Below, piece by piece: positions 1-6,229 of a stretch of 10,033 bases of DNA. Every line of letters begins with the position of its first letter. Position 1 is the first letter of the stretch. Below the pieces are notes generated by a model that searched no databases, was not told where the DNA came from, and saw only the letters and a program-made list of their open reading frames with translations. A program made the position numbers and the translations under genes. This DNA comes from Bacilli bacterium (lineage in GTDB: Bacteria; Bacillota_I; Bacilli_A; RFN20; CAG-288), in NCBI GenBank assembly GCA_900763245.1, contig CAAFJQ010000052.1, positions 1 through 10,033 on the forward strand. The letters are read 5' to 3'.

Positions 1-115
1 TTCTATCACTATATAAAAAACGTATGCAAGAATTTTATTTATATTATTATACATATTTGCAAGAAACAACTTATTTCAAGTCGATGTTGTTGGTAAGTGG
101 TCATGTGAATATCAT

Positions 116-157
116 AGAAAAAGCCACCTGTTATTTAAAAATCAAGTGGCTTTTTCT
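116..157 (+). terminator. Intrinsic terminator, probably of a gene left of the window
   Basis: AGAAAAAGCCAC (116-127) pairs perfectly with GTGGCTTTTTCT (146-157), a 12-bp stem with an 18-base AT-rich loop. The stem's own T5 tract (151-155) gives the plus-strand U-run, and the A5 tract on the 5' arm would allow termination on the minus strand too. No gene in the window reads into it from either side, so I infer that it closes a plus-strand gene ending at or before the left edge. Confidence 0.8.
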
Positions 158-322
158 GTGTGCTATTCAATTGAACTTATTGTCGAACTGGATACATATA
201 TAATTTACATTGTCGGAATAGAAAATACAAACAAAATATGCAAAATATTATGATGCGACATATGTTTCAAAAAGTTGCTTATTGCCATAATATCGATAAT
301 ATATCTGATTTTGGTTTGAATA

Positions 323-344
323 TGGTAGAATTGATATAGAGGTG
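323..344 (+). promoter_or_regulatory. Extended -10 promoter and ribosome binding site of the HAD gene
   Basis: TG at 323-324 followed by TAGAAT at 326-331 is an extended -10 element (TGN-TAGAAT). No good TTGACA-like -35 lies 16-18 bases upstream, which extended -10 promoters can tolerate. A Shine-Dalgarno sequence AGAGGTG (338-344) sits 7 bases before the ATG at 352. If this promoter is used, the leader is very short, only about a dozen bases. The TATAAT at 199-204 could be an alternative, more distant start. Confidence 0.45.
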
Positions 345-351
345 ACAAGAT

Positions 352-1089
352 ATGAACAATAATAAAATCAATGCTGTTTTCTTTGATTGCTGGGATACGC
401 TGATTTCATTTGAATGCAATGAGAAAAAATGGAATATTTTAAGCTTGCACCAACATTGCGTTAACAAGGACAGAATCGATTGGGAGGAAGTGTTCGATTT
501 TTCTGAAAACTTCTTTAAAAGCTATTACACTTCCCGTTTGTTATTTGAGATTGACATTAGCTCGATTTTGTCATTATTCGTCAAAAATTTCGATATCGAA
601 TTGGATTGCCCTATCGAGACTTGCACCCATGAAATTTTGAAATATCTGGATCCAAAACCGATTGACGGCATTTCTGAATTCCTTGATATGCTAGATGAGA
701 AGGGAATCTATTATGCAGTGATTTCCAATACTATCTATCCGACAAGCGATACATTAGAATTGATCAATAAGTTAGTTCCTGGTCATCACTTCGGTTTTTT
801 CTTAGGTTCTAACGTTGTCGGTGTCAAAAAACCTAATCCTTTATTCTTTAAGACAGGTGTCACAATGGGAAAGCAGGATATCGCTCAATCTATGTATATC
901 GGTGATGCCTTCTATCAGGATGTCATTGGCTCTTACAATTCCGGTTTCCATACTTCTGTCTGGCTCAATCATAAGAAGAAAGAAAAAAGATTCCATGATC
1001 AGATTGATTTAGATGGAAAGATTGAATACATTGAAGTAGACTCTTACCGTACTTTGATTTCAAAAATAAAGGAGAAAAATCTCATATGA
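352..1089 (+). CDS. HAD-superfamily hydrolase, motif I lacking the second Asp
   Basis: A 245-residue cytosolic protein of the haloacid dehalogenase (HAD) superfamily with a type-I cap. The four HAD motifs appear in order. Motif I is FFDCWDTL with nucleophile Asp12, motif II is ISNT with Ser125, motif III is the VKKPNP lysine pair Lys159/Lys160, and motif IV is IGDAFYQD with Asp185 and Asp190. The cap lies between motifs I and II (about 18-105). In HAD phosphatases, motif I is DxD and the second Asp is the general acid/base; here that place (residue 14) is Trp and Asp15 is one position later. FDxWxTL variants exist in the superfamily, so this may be a phosphatase subgroup or a non-phosphatase hydrolase. 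I cannot name the substrate. The stop overlaps the thioesterase start as ATGA, so the two genes are translationally coupled and may act on related metabolites. The start at 352 has a good Shine-Dalgarno sequence and places motif I at the usual distance from the N-terminus. Confidence 0.88.
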   Translation: MNNNKINAVFFDCWDTLISFECNEKKWNILSLHQHCVNKDRIDWEEVFDFSENFFKSYYTSRLLFEIDISSILSLFVKNFDIELDCPIETCTHEILKYLDPKPIDGISEFLDMLDEKGIYYAVISNTIYPTSDTLELINKLVPGHHFGFFLGSNVVGVKKPNPLFFKTGVTMGKQDIAQSMYIGDAFYQDVIGSYNSGFHTSVWLNHKKKEKRFHDQIDLDGKIEYIEVDSYRTLISKIKEKNLI

Positions 1090-1844
1090 AAATGATCTTG
1101 CCTGAAGAAAGAGACCTGCATTTCTGCACTTGCCAATACAAGCCGAAGTTTGATTCCTTTGGCAATGTCGATCTTCATGATCTTATGATTCAGTTTCAGA
1201 ACATCGCAGGAGAACATGTCGAAAGATTAGGACTTGGAGAAGATTTCAAGAAAGAGAAATCCTTTTATTACATTCTCTGTAGAATGAAAGGATATTTTCT
1301 CAGCAGCATTGATGAAAACGAAACCTATACCTTTGTCACTTATCCGACACAGGCTACAAGTCTTCAGCTTTATCGTTATGCCTATATCATTGATTCAAAA
1401 GGAAATCCAGTCTTCTATCTGATTTCTCTTTGGGTATTGATGAGCCAAGAAACAAGAAGGCTCATCTCATCCAAAGTCTTCCGCGAGAAGATAAAAGAGG
1501 TTCTTCCTGATATTGATCAGGTAGAACCGTTGACACATGAAAAACTGACGGAGCTGAACATCGGCGATATGGAATTTCATTATTTTTCCTCCTATGTTGT
1601 TGATAGCAATGACATCGATGTCAATCAGCACATGAACAACACTGTCTATATGAAGATTGCTCAAAGCAGCTGTATTCTTCATCCGATTTCGACATTTGAA
1701 ATCGATTTTGAAAAAGAATGCTATCTCAACGAGACAATCGCATTGGAATCCTATAGCGACAGCAATGACTATTATGTCGTAGGAAGAAAGAATGACGGCA
1801 TTCTCTCCTTCATTGTCAAATTCAGTTCCAAAGAAAATTTCTGA
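1086..1844 (+). CDS. Acyl-ACP thioesterase (FatA/FatB family)
   Basis: A 252-residue double-hotdog thioesterase that hydrolyses acyl-acyl carrier protein to free fatty acid and ACP in the cytosol. The N-terminal hotdog (about 10-140) includes the helix with the FQNIAGEHVERLGLG segment (37-51) typical of bacterial members. The C-terminal hotdog (about 160-250) holds DVNQHMNN (178-185), where Asn180 and His182 match the family's catalytic Asn/His. KEC with Cys212 matches the conserved EC pair that carries the third proposed catalytic residue in plant enzymes. The length fits bacterial members, which lack the plastid transit peptide. The start at 1086 overlaps the HAD stop (ATGA), with GGAG at 1071-1074, 11 bases upstream; Met3 (1092) is a possible alternative. 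Firmicutes normally take up or recycle acyl chains as acyl phosphates, so a free-fatty-acid-releasing enzyme is an accessory trait. Chain-length preference cannot be read from the sequence. Confidence 0.9.
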   Translation: MKMILPEERDLHFCTCQYKPKFDSFGNVDLHDLMIQFQNIAGEHVERLGLGEDFKKEKSFYYILCRMKGYFLSSIDENETYTFVTYPTQATSLQLYRYAYIIDSKGNPVFYLISLWVLMSQETRRLISSKVFREKIKEVLPDIDQVEPLTHEKLTELNIGDMEFHYFSSYVVDSNDIDVNQHMNNTVYMKIAQSSCILHPISTFEIDFEKECYLNETIALESYSDSNDYYVVGRKNDGILSFIVKFSSKENF

Positions 1845-1862
1845 TTTTTTGAAGATTTCATT

Positions 1863-1900
1863 GTTTCCCCATTTATATATTAATGATGGGGAAACTTTTT
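1863..1900 (+). terminator. Terminator-like hairpin overlapping the comFA start
   Basis: GTTTCCCCAT (1863-1872) and ATGGGGAAAC (1886-1895) form a perfect 10-bp stem with a CCCC/GGGG core and a 13-base loop. The 3' arm is followed directly by TTTTT (1896-1900). It starts 18 bases after the thioesterase stop, where an intrinsic terminator is expected. However, the first comFA ATG (1883-1885) is the last codon of the loop, and the second ATG (1886-1888) opens the 3' arm. The hairpin is seen directly; whether it ends transcription, hides the start codon, or both, is inference. Confidence 0.65.
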
Positions 1901-3040
1901 ATTTGTCCGAGATGCGGAAATTCCGATCCTCGTTACATCGGTTATAAAAACGGCATGCCTTACTGCAGAGCATGTATCGGCTTTCAGGGGAGAAAGGCTG
2001 ATATAGGTTTTTGCGTAAACCGAAACGTTTCTTTGGAATTGAAATATCCCTTAAGTAAAAAGCAAAAGGAAATATCCGATTCTGTCGTATATGCTCTCTC
2101 CTGTCGTAAAAATGTATTGATTCACGCTGTAACAGGAGCAGGAAAGACAGAGCTTGTCTATCGCGCGATGGAAGAGACGCTGAAGAAAGGCGGGCATGTC
2201 GGTTTTGCGACACCGAGAAAAGATGTTGTCATTGATCTGCTTCCTAGAATTGAAGAAGCCTTTCCGAAAGCAAGGGTGATTGCAGTCTATGGAGAACATA
2301 ATTCGAAACTGGAAGGAGACATCATCACGCTTACCACCCATCAGCTTTATCGATATGAATCATTTTTTGATCTTCTGATTCTGGATGAAATCGACGCGTT
2401 TCCTTATAAAGGGAGGGTGGTATTGGAATCCTTCTTTAGAAAGAGCATACGAGGAAATTATGTTCTTCTCTCGGCAACACCGAGTAAAGAGGATATCGAG
2501 AAGATAAAGAAAGACAATGGTGTCATTCTTTCTCTTTATGAAAGATATCATCACGCTCCGCTTCCGGAACCGATCATCAGACAGGTGAGTTGGCTATCAT
2601 CCTATTACACTGTATATCGTCTTCTGAAAGAGCTTCTCGATGAGAACAAACCTGTGTTCGTGTTTGTTCCTACGATTGCAATCGGATATAGATTATATTG
2701 TTTTCTGAAATTATTTTTACAGGACGGAAGTTTTGTTTCTTCTGAGGAAAGTACACGAAGAATCGATATTGAAAAATTCAAAAACGGAGACCTGAAGTAT
2801 TTAGTGACGACCTCCATTCTTGAAAGAGGAGTCACAGTAAGAAATCTGCAGGTTATTGTCTATAACGCAGATCATGAACTATATGATTCTGCTGCTCTTG
2901 TTCAAATAGCCGGTCGTGTCGGAAGAAAAATCGATGCCAAGACCGGCAATGTCTATTTTCTAGGTGAAGAGGTGACAGATCAGATGAAAAAAGCAAAGGA
3001 GGAAATTCATGAATACAATAAGAAAGCCGGCTTATTGTAA
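1883..3040 (+). CDS. comFA: ComFA, competence DNA helicase
   Basis: A 385-residue ATP-dependent superfamily 2 helicase/translocase that helps drive single-stranded transforming DNA through the ComEC pore on the cytoplasmic side. An N-terminal zinc finger has four cysteines (Cys8, Cys11, Cys28, Cys31). Helicase motifs follow: Walker A TGAGKT (84-89), Walker B DEID (168-171), motif III SAT (197-199), motif V region TSILERGVTV (310-319) and motif VI QIAGRVGR (341-348). It is shorter than B. subtilis ComFA (roughly 460 residues), mostly from a reduced N-terminus, but all motor motifs are intact. Two adjacent ATGs (1883, 1886) are possible starts and neither has a Shine-Dalgarno sequence; both fall in a terminator-like hairpin. 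The start cannot be far downstream because Cys8 is needed for the zinc site. The 3' end overlaps comFC by 32 bases and contains its ribosome binding site. DEAD-box and PriA-like proteins share these motifs, but the zinc finger and comFC neighbour make ComFA the clear choice. Confidence 0.92.
   Translation: MMGKLFICPRCGNSDPRYIGYKNGMPYCRACIGFQGRKADIGFCVNRNVSLELKYPLSKKQKEISDSVVYALSCRKNVLIHAVTGAGKTELVYRAMEETLKKGGHVGFATPRKDVVIDLLPRIEEAFPKARVIAVYGEHNSKLEGDIITLTTHQLYRYESFFDLLILDEIDAFPYKGRVVLESFFRKSIRGNYVLLSATPSKEDIEKIKKDNGVILSLYERYHHAPLPEPIIRQVSWLSSYYTVYRLLKELLDENKPVFVFVPTIAIGYRLYCFLKLFLQDGSFVSSEESTRRIDIEKFKNGDLKYLVTTSILERGVTVRNLQVIVYNADHELYDSAALVQIAGRVGRKIDAKTGNVYFLGEEVTDQMKKAKEEIHEYNKKAGLL
2995..3002 (+). 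promoter_or_regulatory. Strong ribosome binding site of comFC inside comFA
   Basis: AAAGGAGG lies 6 bases before the comFC ATG (3009), within the last codons of comFA. It decides the comFC start and shows that comFC can be initiated independently and strongly, unlike comFA. Confidence 0.8.
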
Positions 3041-3656
3041 GAGTTGCTTTGCTGAGATAAGAATGGCTCCATGTAGAGAGATGATTGAAAACAATCCACT
3101 TCTGTGCGACAAATGTATTTCAAAAATCAATACAAAGTTGGAAGTGAGAAAAATATTCGATACCGAGATACTGTTTTTATCTGATTATGATGGATTGATG
3201 AAGACATGGTTGATGAATTATAAAGAGTTCGGAGATATCGAACTCGCCCCTTGTTTTCTTTATCTGTTCAAACCATTCCTTCGCGTTTTCTTTCCTGGAT
3301 ACACATATGTTCCTTGTCCTTCTTCCGATAAGAGAATTCAGAAAAGAGGATTTGATCATCTAAGTGAAATGCTGAAGAGTTCCTCTTTGCCTTACGAACA
3401 GATTCTCTGCCAGAAAAGCGTCATCGAGCAGAAGAACGAAAAAGGAACAGAACGATTCAAAGATAAAGGAATTGTACTGAAAGAAGGCATTTATGACTTG
3501 TCAGAAAAGAAGATTGTTCTCTTCGATGATGTCTTTACGACAGGTTCGACATTTTATCAGTCTCTGATGCAGATAAGAAAGCTCCAACCAAAGCAAATCA
3601 GGGGTGTCATCATCATGGACAATCAGAAAACCGAAGAGCGCAAAATAAAGATATAA
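3009..3656 (+). CDS. comFC: ComFC, phosphoribosyltransferase-like competence protein
   Basis: A 215-residue member of the ComF/GntX family (type I phosphoribosyltransferase fold), needed for transformation and thought to work with ComFA in handling incoming single-stranded DNA. An N-terminal zinc-binding pair of CxxC motifs (Cys10/Cys13 and Cys33/Cys36) is followed by VPCPSSDKRIQKRGFDHL (101-118), the family's VPxPxxxxRxxxRGFNQ signature with FDH in place of FNQ. The PRPP-loop signature VLFDDVFTTGST (170-181) with Asp173/Asp174 is intact. Size and domain order match the family. It overlaps comFA by 32 bases and is probably co-transcribed. No clear terminator follows; the next gene has its own promoter about 30 bases after the stop. 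Confidence 0.93.
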   Translation: MNTIRKPAYCKSCFAEIRMAPCREMIENNPLLCDKCISKINTKLEVRKIFDTEILFLSDYDGLMKTWLMNYKEFGDIELAPCFLYLFKPFLRVFFPGYTYVPCPSSDKRIQKRGFDHLSEMLKSSSLPYEQILCQKSVIEQKNEKGTERFKDKGIVLKEGIYDLSEKKIVLFDDVFTTGSTFYQSLMQIRKLQPKQIRGVIIMDNQKTEERKIKI

Positions 3657-3674
3657 ATATAACTAAGAATATTT

Positions 3675-3724
3675 AGATTAATCTTTGTTATAATATATAC
3701 ATTAGCTTTTCCACTTCGCGGAGG
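3675..3724 (+). promoter_or_regulatory. Extended -10 promoter and ribosome binding site of the gdpP operon
   Basis: TGT (3686-3688) directly before a perfect TATAAT (3689-3694) makes an extended -10 element, with no clear -35. Just upstream is a perfect 10-bp palindrome AGATTAATCT (3675-3684) that could be an operator or chance. The predicted transcript would start near 3701, about 27 bases before the gdpP ATG. The ribosome binding site GGAGG (3720-3724) is only 4 bases from the ATG. This is the only convincing promoter I see for the five-gene operon up to 8948. Confidence 0.65.
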
Positions 3725-3728
3725 TGTT

Positions 3729-5753
3729 ATGAATAAAATATTATCTCAGCAGCGCAAATGGTTATCCTTCATCTTTCTTGTTGAAATCCTCGGCCTTGTC
3801 GCGCTCTTTCTTGTTTCGCTTTTCTTACCTGATTTTCCGTATTATTTCTATATCGCTTTAGGTTTTATCGGCTTTTATATCTTTGTCGATACTGTTTTCA
3901 TCATTCTTTTCAACATGCTCCTTCGTCATAAAAAGGCACAGACCGAACTGAAAGCGGCTACCATTATCGGAAACGATATCAATCAGGCCTATAGTTTCGG
4001 CCAGCTCGGATTGGCAGTCTGCGATCACAAAAACAATGTCATCTGGGTGAACGATTTCATGAGCGAACGTTTCAATGATATTGTCGATACGAATATTTTT
4101 GCACGTTTTCCAAAATTGGAAAGACTCAGAGATGCTGCCCGTGAAACGAGCAAAGAACATCCTACCATCACCTTTGAAAACAAGACCTATGAAGTCGATC
4201 TTATCGAAGAGGCAAGACTTTTCATTTTCAAGGATATCACTGATTTTGCCAATATTTATACATACAACCAGAATCAATCCCCTGTTGTCGGCTATATTCT
4301 GATCGATAACTATTCCGACATTCAGATGAACATCGGCGATGATGCAAAGTTCATGGAGATGCAAAAAGGCGTGAACGATATGATTACCGAGTTCGGAAAC
4401 GAATGCAACGCTCTGCTTAGAAAAATCAAAGATGACCGGTATCTCTTCATCATGACAAAAGAGCATTATCAGAAAATCTATTCCGAGAAATTCCCCCTCA
4501 TCTCCAAAGTCTCTAAGGAATTCCCTCGCGGATTCACCCTTTCCATGGGTATCGCATTAGGTTTCCCGGATTATGCAAGACTTGCTTCCATGGCCTCTTC
4601 TGCACTTGATGCTGCATTAAGCCGAGGCGGTGACCAGGTCGCTGTCGATAATCACGGTCAGCCTCTTGCCTTCTATGGCGGAAAGACAGACTTGATGCCT
4701 AGCAGAAACCGTGTCAAGACAAGAACCTTGTCCAACACTTTCTCTACTATTCTTAAAAGCTACACCAACGTTGTCATCATGGGTCATAAAAATGCTGACT
4801 TTGATGCCTTTGCTTCTGCTCTTGCCGTCTACCTTTTGTGCAAGAGCGCAGGTGTTGAAGCCAAAATCTGCTTTGAAGACCAATTGGTTGAACCCTCTTG
4901 CAGACGCGCTGTCGAATATGAGTTCAGCAAAGAAGAGATGAGAGAGATGCTCGTCGATATGAGAGAAGTCGACTCTATCATCCACGATAAGACATTGCTC
5001 GTCATGGTCGACCACAGCAATCCGACCATTTCCATCTTCCCTGAATACGTCAAGAAGTTTGATCATATCGCTGTCATCGATCACCATAGACCTGGAACGA
5101 ATGTCGTCAATGACACTGTCTTCGATGATGTCGATACTTCGGCATCTTCCGCCAGTGAAATTCTTACATCCTTCATCGTCTATAGTCCGAATGATATCGA
5201 AGTCGATGAGAGAACAGCAACGTTCCTTCTCACCGGTATCTGTCTAGATACACACTTCTTCCGCGAACATGCGACAAACTCCACCTTTGAAGTCTGTGCA
5301 CAGCTGAAGAACTGGAATGCCGATACGATGAAAGTCGTCGACTTCTTGAAAGAGGATTTAGAAGAGTATCGTCAGAAGATATCTATTCTCGATAGTGCGA
5401 CGATGCCTTACACCGGTGTCTATGTCACAAAAGCACCTGACGAAGACTTCGTTTCCAATGTTACATTGAGCCGTATTGCCGATGAGGCAGTTTCCGTCAG
5501 AGGCGTCCAGGCTTCCTTCTGTATCGGAAGAACTTCTCCTCACAACATCAAGATCTGTGCAAGAAGCGATGGTTCTGTCAATGTCGGAATTCTGATGGAG
5601 AAAATCGGAGACGGCAAAAAAGGAGGCGGACGTTTCCTTGCTGCCGCTGCTGATTTCCCAGATGTCCATGTCGATGACGTTGTCGAAGAACTGAACAAAG
5701 TTCTCAAAGACTATCTTGAAGATGCGACAAACCACAATCTTTCTACGAAATAA
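3729..5753 (+). CDS. gdpP: GdpP, membrane c-di-AMP phosphodiesterase
   Basis: A 674-residue membrane-bound enzyme that hydrolyses cyclic di-AMP, the second messenger controlling potassium, osmotic balance and wall stress in Firmicutes. Two N-terminal transmembrane segments (about 12-33 and 38-64) are followed by a PAS-like domain (about 75-170) and a degenerate GGDEF domain (about 185-310) ending in SRGGDQVAV (298-306), which is characteristic of GdpP. The DHH/DHHA1 catalytic part spans about 345-660. Metal-binding DHH motifs are intact: GHKNADFDA (352-360; His353, Asp357, Asp359), MVDHS (Asp428), DHH (451-453) and GICLDT (Asp507). The DHHA1 substrate motif, usually GGGH, reads GGGR (632-635). 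Length is close to B. subtilis GdpP (659). It is the first gene of an operon with rplI 14 bases downstream, the same neighbour as in Bacillus and Staphylococcus. The start is fixed by GGAGG at 3720-3724 and by the need for transmembrane segment 1. Confidence 0.95.
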   Translation: MNKILSQQRKWLSFIFLVEILGLVALFLVSLFLPDFPYYFYIALGFIGFYIFVDTVFIILFNMLLRHKKAQTELKAATIIGNDINQAYSFGQLGLAVCDHKNNVIWVNDFMSERFNDIVDTNIFARFPKLERLRDAARETSKEHPTITFENKTYEVDLIEEARLFIFKDITDFANIYTYNQNQSPVVGYILIDNYSDIQMNIGDDAKFMEMQKGVNDMITEFGNECNALLRKIKDDRYLFIMTKEHYQKIYSEKFPLISKVSKEFPRGFTLSMGIALGFPDYARLASMASSALDAALSRGGDQVAVDNHGQPLAFYGGKTDLMPSRNRVKTRTLSNTFSTILKSYTNVVIMGHKNADFDAFASALAVYLLCKSAGVEAKICFEDQLVEPSCRRAVEYEFSKEEMREMLVDMREVDSIIHDKTLLVMVDHSNPTISIFPEYVKKFDHIAVIDHHRPGTNVVNDTVFDDVDTSASSASEILTSFIVYSPNDIEVDERTATFLLTGICLDTHFFREHATNSTFEVCAQLKNWNADTMKVVDFLKEDLEEYRQKISILDSATMPYTGVYVTKAPDEDFVSNVTLSRIADEAVSVRGVQASFCIGRTSPHNIKICARSDGSVNVGILMEKIGDGKKGGGRFLAAAADFPDVHVDDVVEELNKVLKDYLEDATNHNLSTK

Positions 5754-5767
5754 ATGGAGGTATATTT

Positions 5768-6226
5768 ATGAAGGTATTAATGAAAAAAGAATTGAGAAAA
5801 GTCGGTAAAAGAGGAGAAATCATCGAAGTTTCCGATGGCTATGGTGCAAACTTTCTCATCCCCAACGGCTATGCTGTTCTCTATACTGCCGAAGCTCAGA
5901 AACAATATGCAATCGAATTGGAACAGGAACGTATCCTCGATGAAAAGAAGAAGGCAGAAGCAAGAGAATTGGCTGAAAAACTGAAGACCATCACTCTTTC
6001 TTTTGAAGCATCCGCTGGAAGAAACGGCGATATGATCGGAACAGTCTCTTTCAAGAAAGCTTCTGAAGCCTTAGAGAAGAACTACGGCATCAAACTGACA
6101 AAATCTCAGCTGATCGACAAGGATGTCATCATCAATGGATTCGGTCTTACTACTTTGAAGGTTGATCTTTACAAGGGTATTGTCGGTGAACTCCGCATCC
6201 GCGTCACGCTGAAGGAAAAGAAATAA
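5768..6226 (+). CDS. rplI: 50S ribosomal protein L9
   Basis: A 152-residue large-subunit protein that binds 23S rRNA near the L1 stalk and extends a long helix across the ribosome; it influences reading-frame maintenance. The N-terminal rRNA-binding domain (1 to about 50) carries the L9 signature from Gly13 to Thr40, including GKRGEIIEVSDGYGANFLIP. A charged connecting helix (about 45-75, rich in Glu/Lys) leads to the C-terminal globular domain (about 76-150). Length is normal (usually about 148). A good ribosome binding site GGAGG (5756-5760) sits 7 bases before the ATG, 14 bases after the gdpP stop. The stop is 3 bases before the dnaB start, so helicase translation is probably coupled to L9. 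Confidence 0.97.
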   Translation: MKVLMKKELRKVGKRGEIIEVSDGYGANFLIPNGYAVLYTAEAQKQYAIELEQERILDEKKKAEARELAEKLKTITLSFEASAGRNGDMIGTVSFKKASEALEKNYGIKLTKSQLIDKDVIINGFGLTTLKVDLYKGIVGELRIRVTLKEKK

Positions 6227-6229
6227 ACA

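Larger units (their letters stand above)
1..351. other. Left intergenic region, no convincing gene
   Basis: This AT-rich stretch has no frame I accept as a gene. Plus-strand frames entering from the left edge stop at 16, 96 and 203 and none looks like a recognisable protein end. The one ending at 203 would read through a strong terminator hairpin. The region contains that hairpin (116-157), a perfect TATAAT at 199-204 without a good -35 partner, two ATTGTCG copies (179-185 and 209-215) flanking that TATAAT, and two TGCAAGAA copies (25-32 and 58-65). The last 30 bases hold the promoter and ribosome binding site of the HAD gene. A short end of an upstream gene in bases 1-96 cannot be excluded. 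Confidence 0.6.

Noticed and set aside
24..203. 59-codon plus-strand frame in the left intergenic region
   Set aside because: No ribosome binding site precedes it, it reads through a perfect 12-bp terminator hairpin, and the peptide looks like translated AT-rich noncoding DNA.
199..204. Perfect TATAAT as a promoter for a small RNA or the HAD gene
   Set aside because: No acceptable -35 lies at 16-18 bases (TTGTCG is 13 and TTGAAC is 22 bases away) and there is no extended TG. In such AT-rich DNA a chance match is likely.
3641..3689. Terminator of comFC formed by AAAGAT and ATCTTT
   Set aside because: The stem is short, AT-only apart from one GC pair, includes a wobble and has a 28-base loop. 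No U-run follows, and the 3' arm overlaps the gdpP promoter.
3858..4466. 202-codon minus-strand open frame inside gdpP
   Set aside because: It lies wholly within the coding region of gdpP, mirrors its Val/Asp-rich codons and shows no domain of its own.
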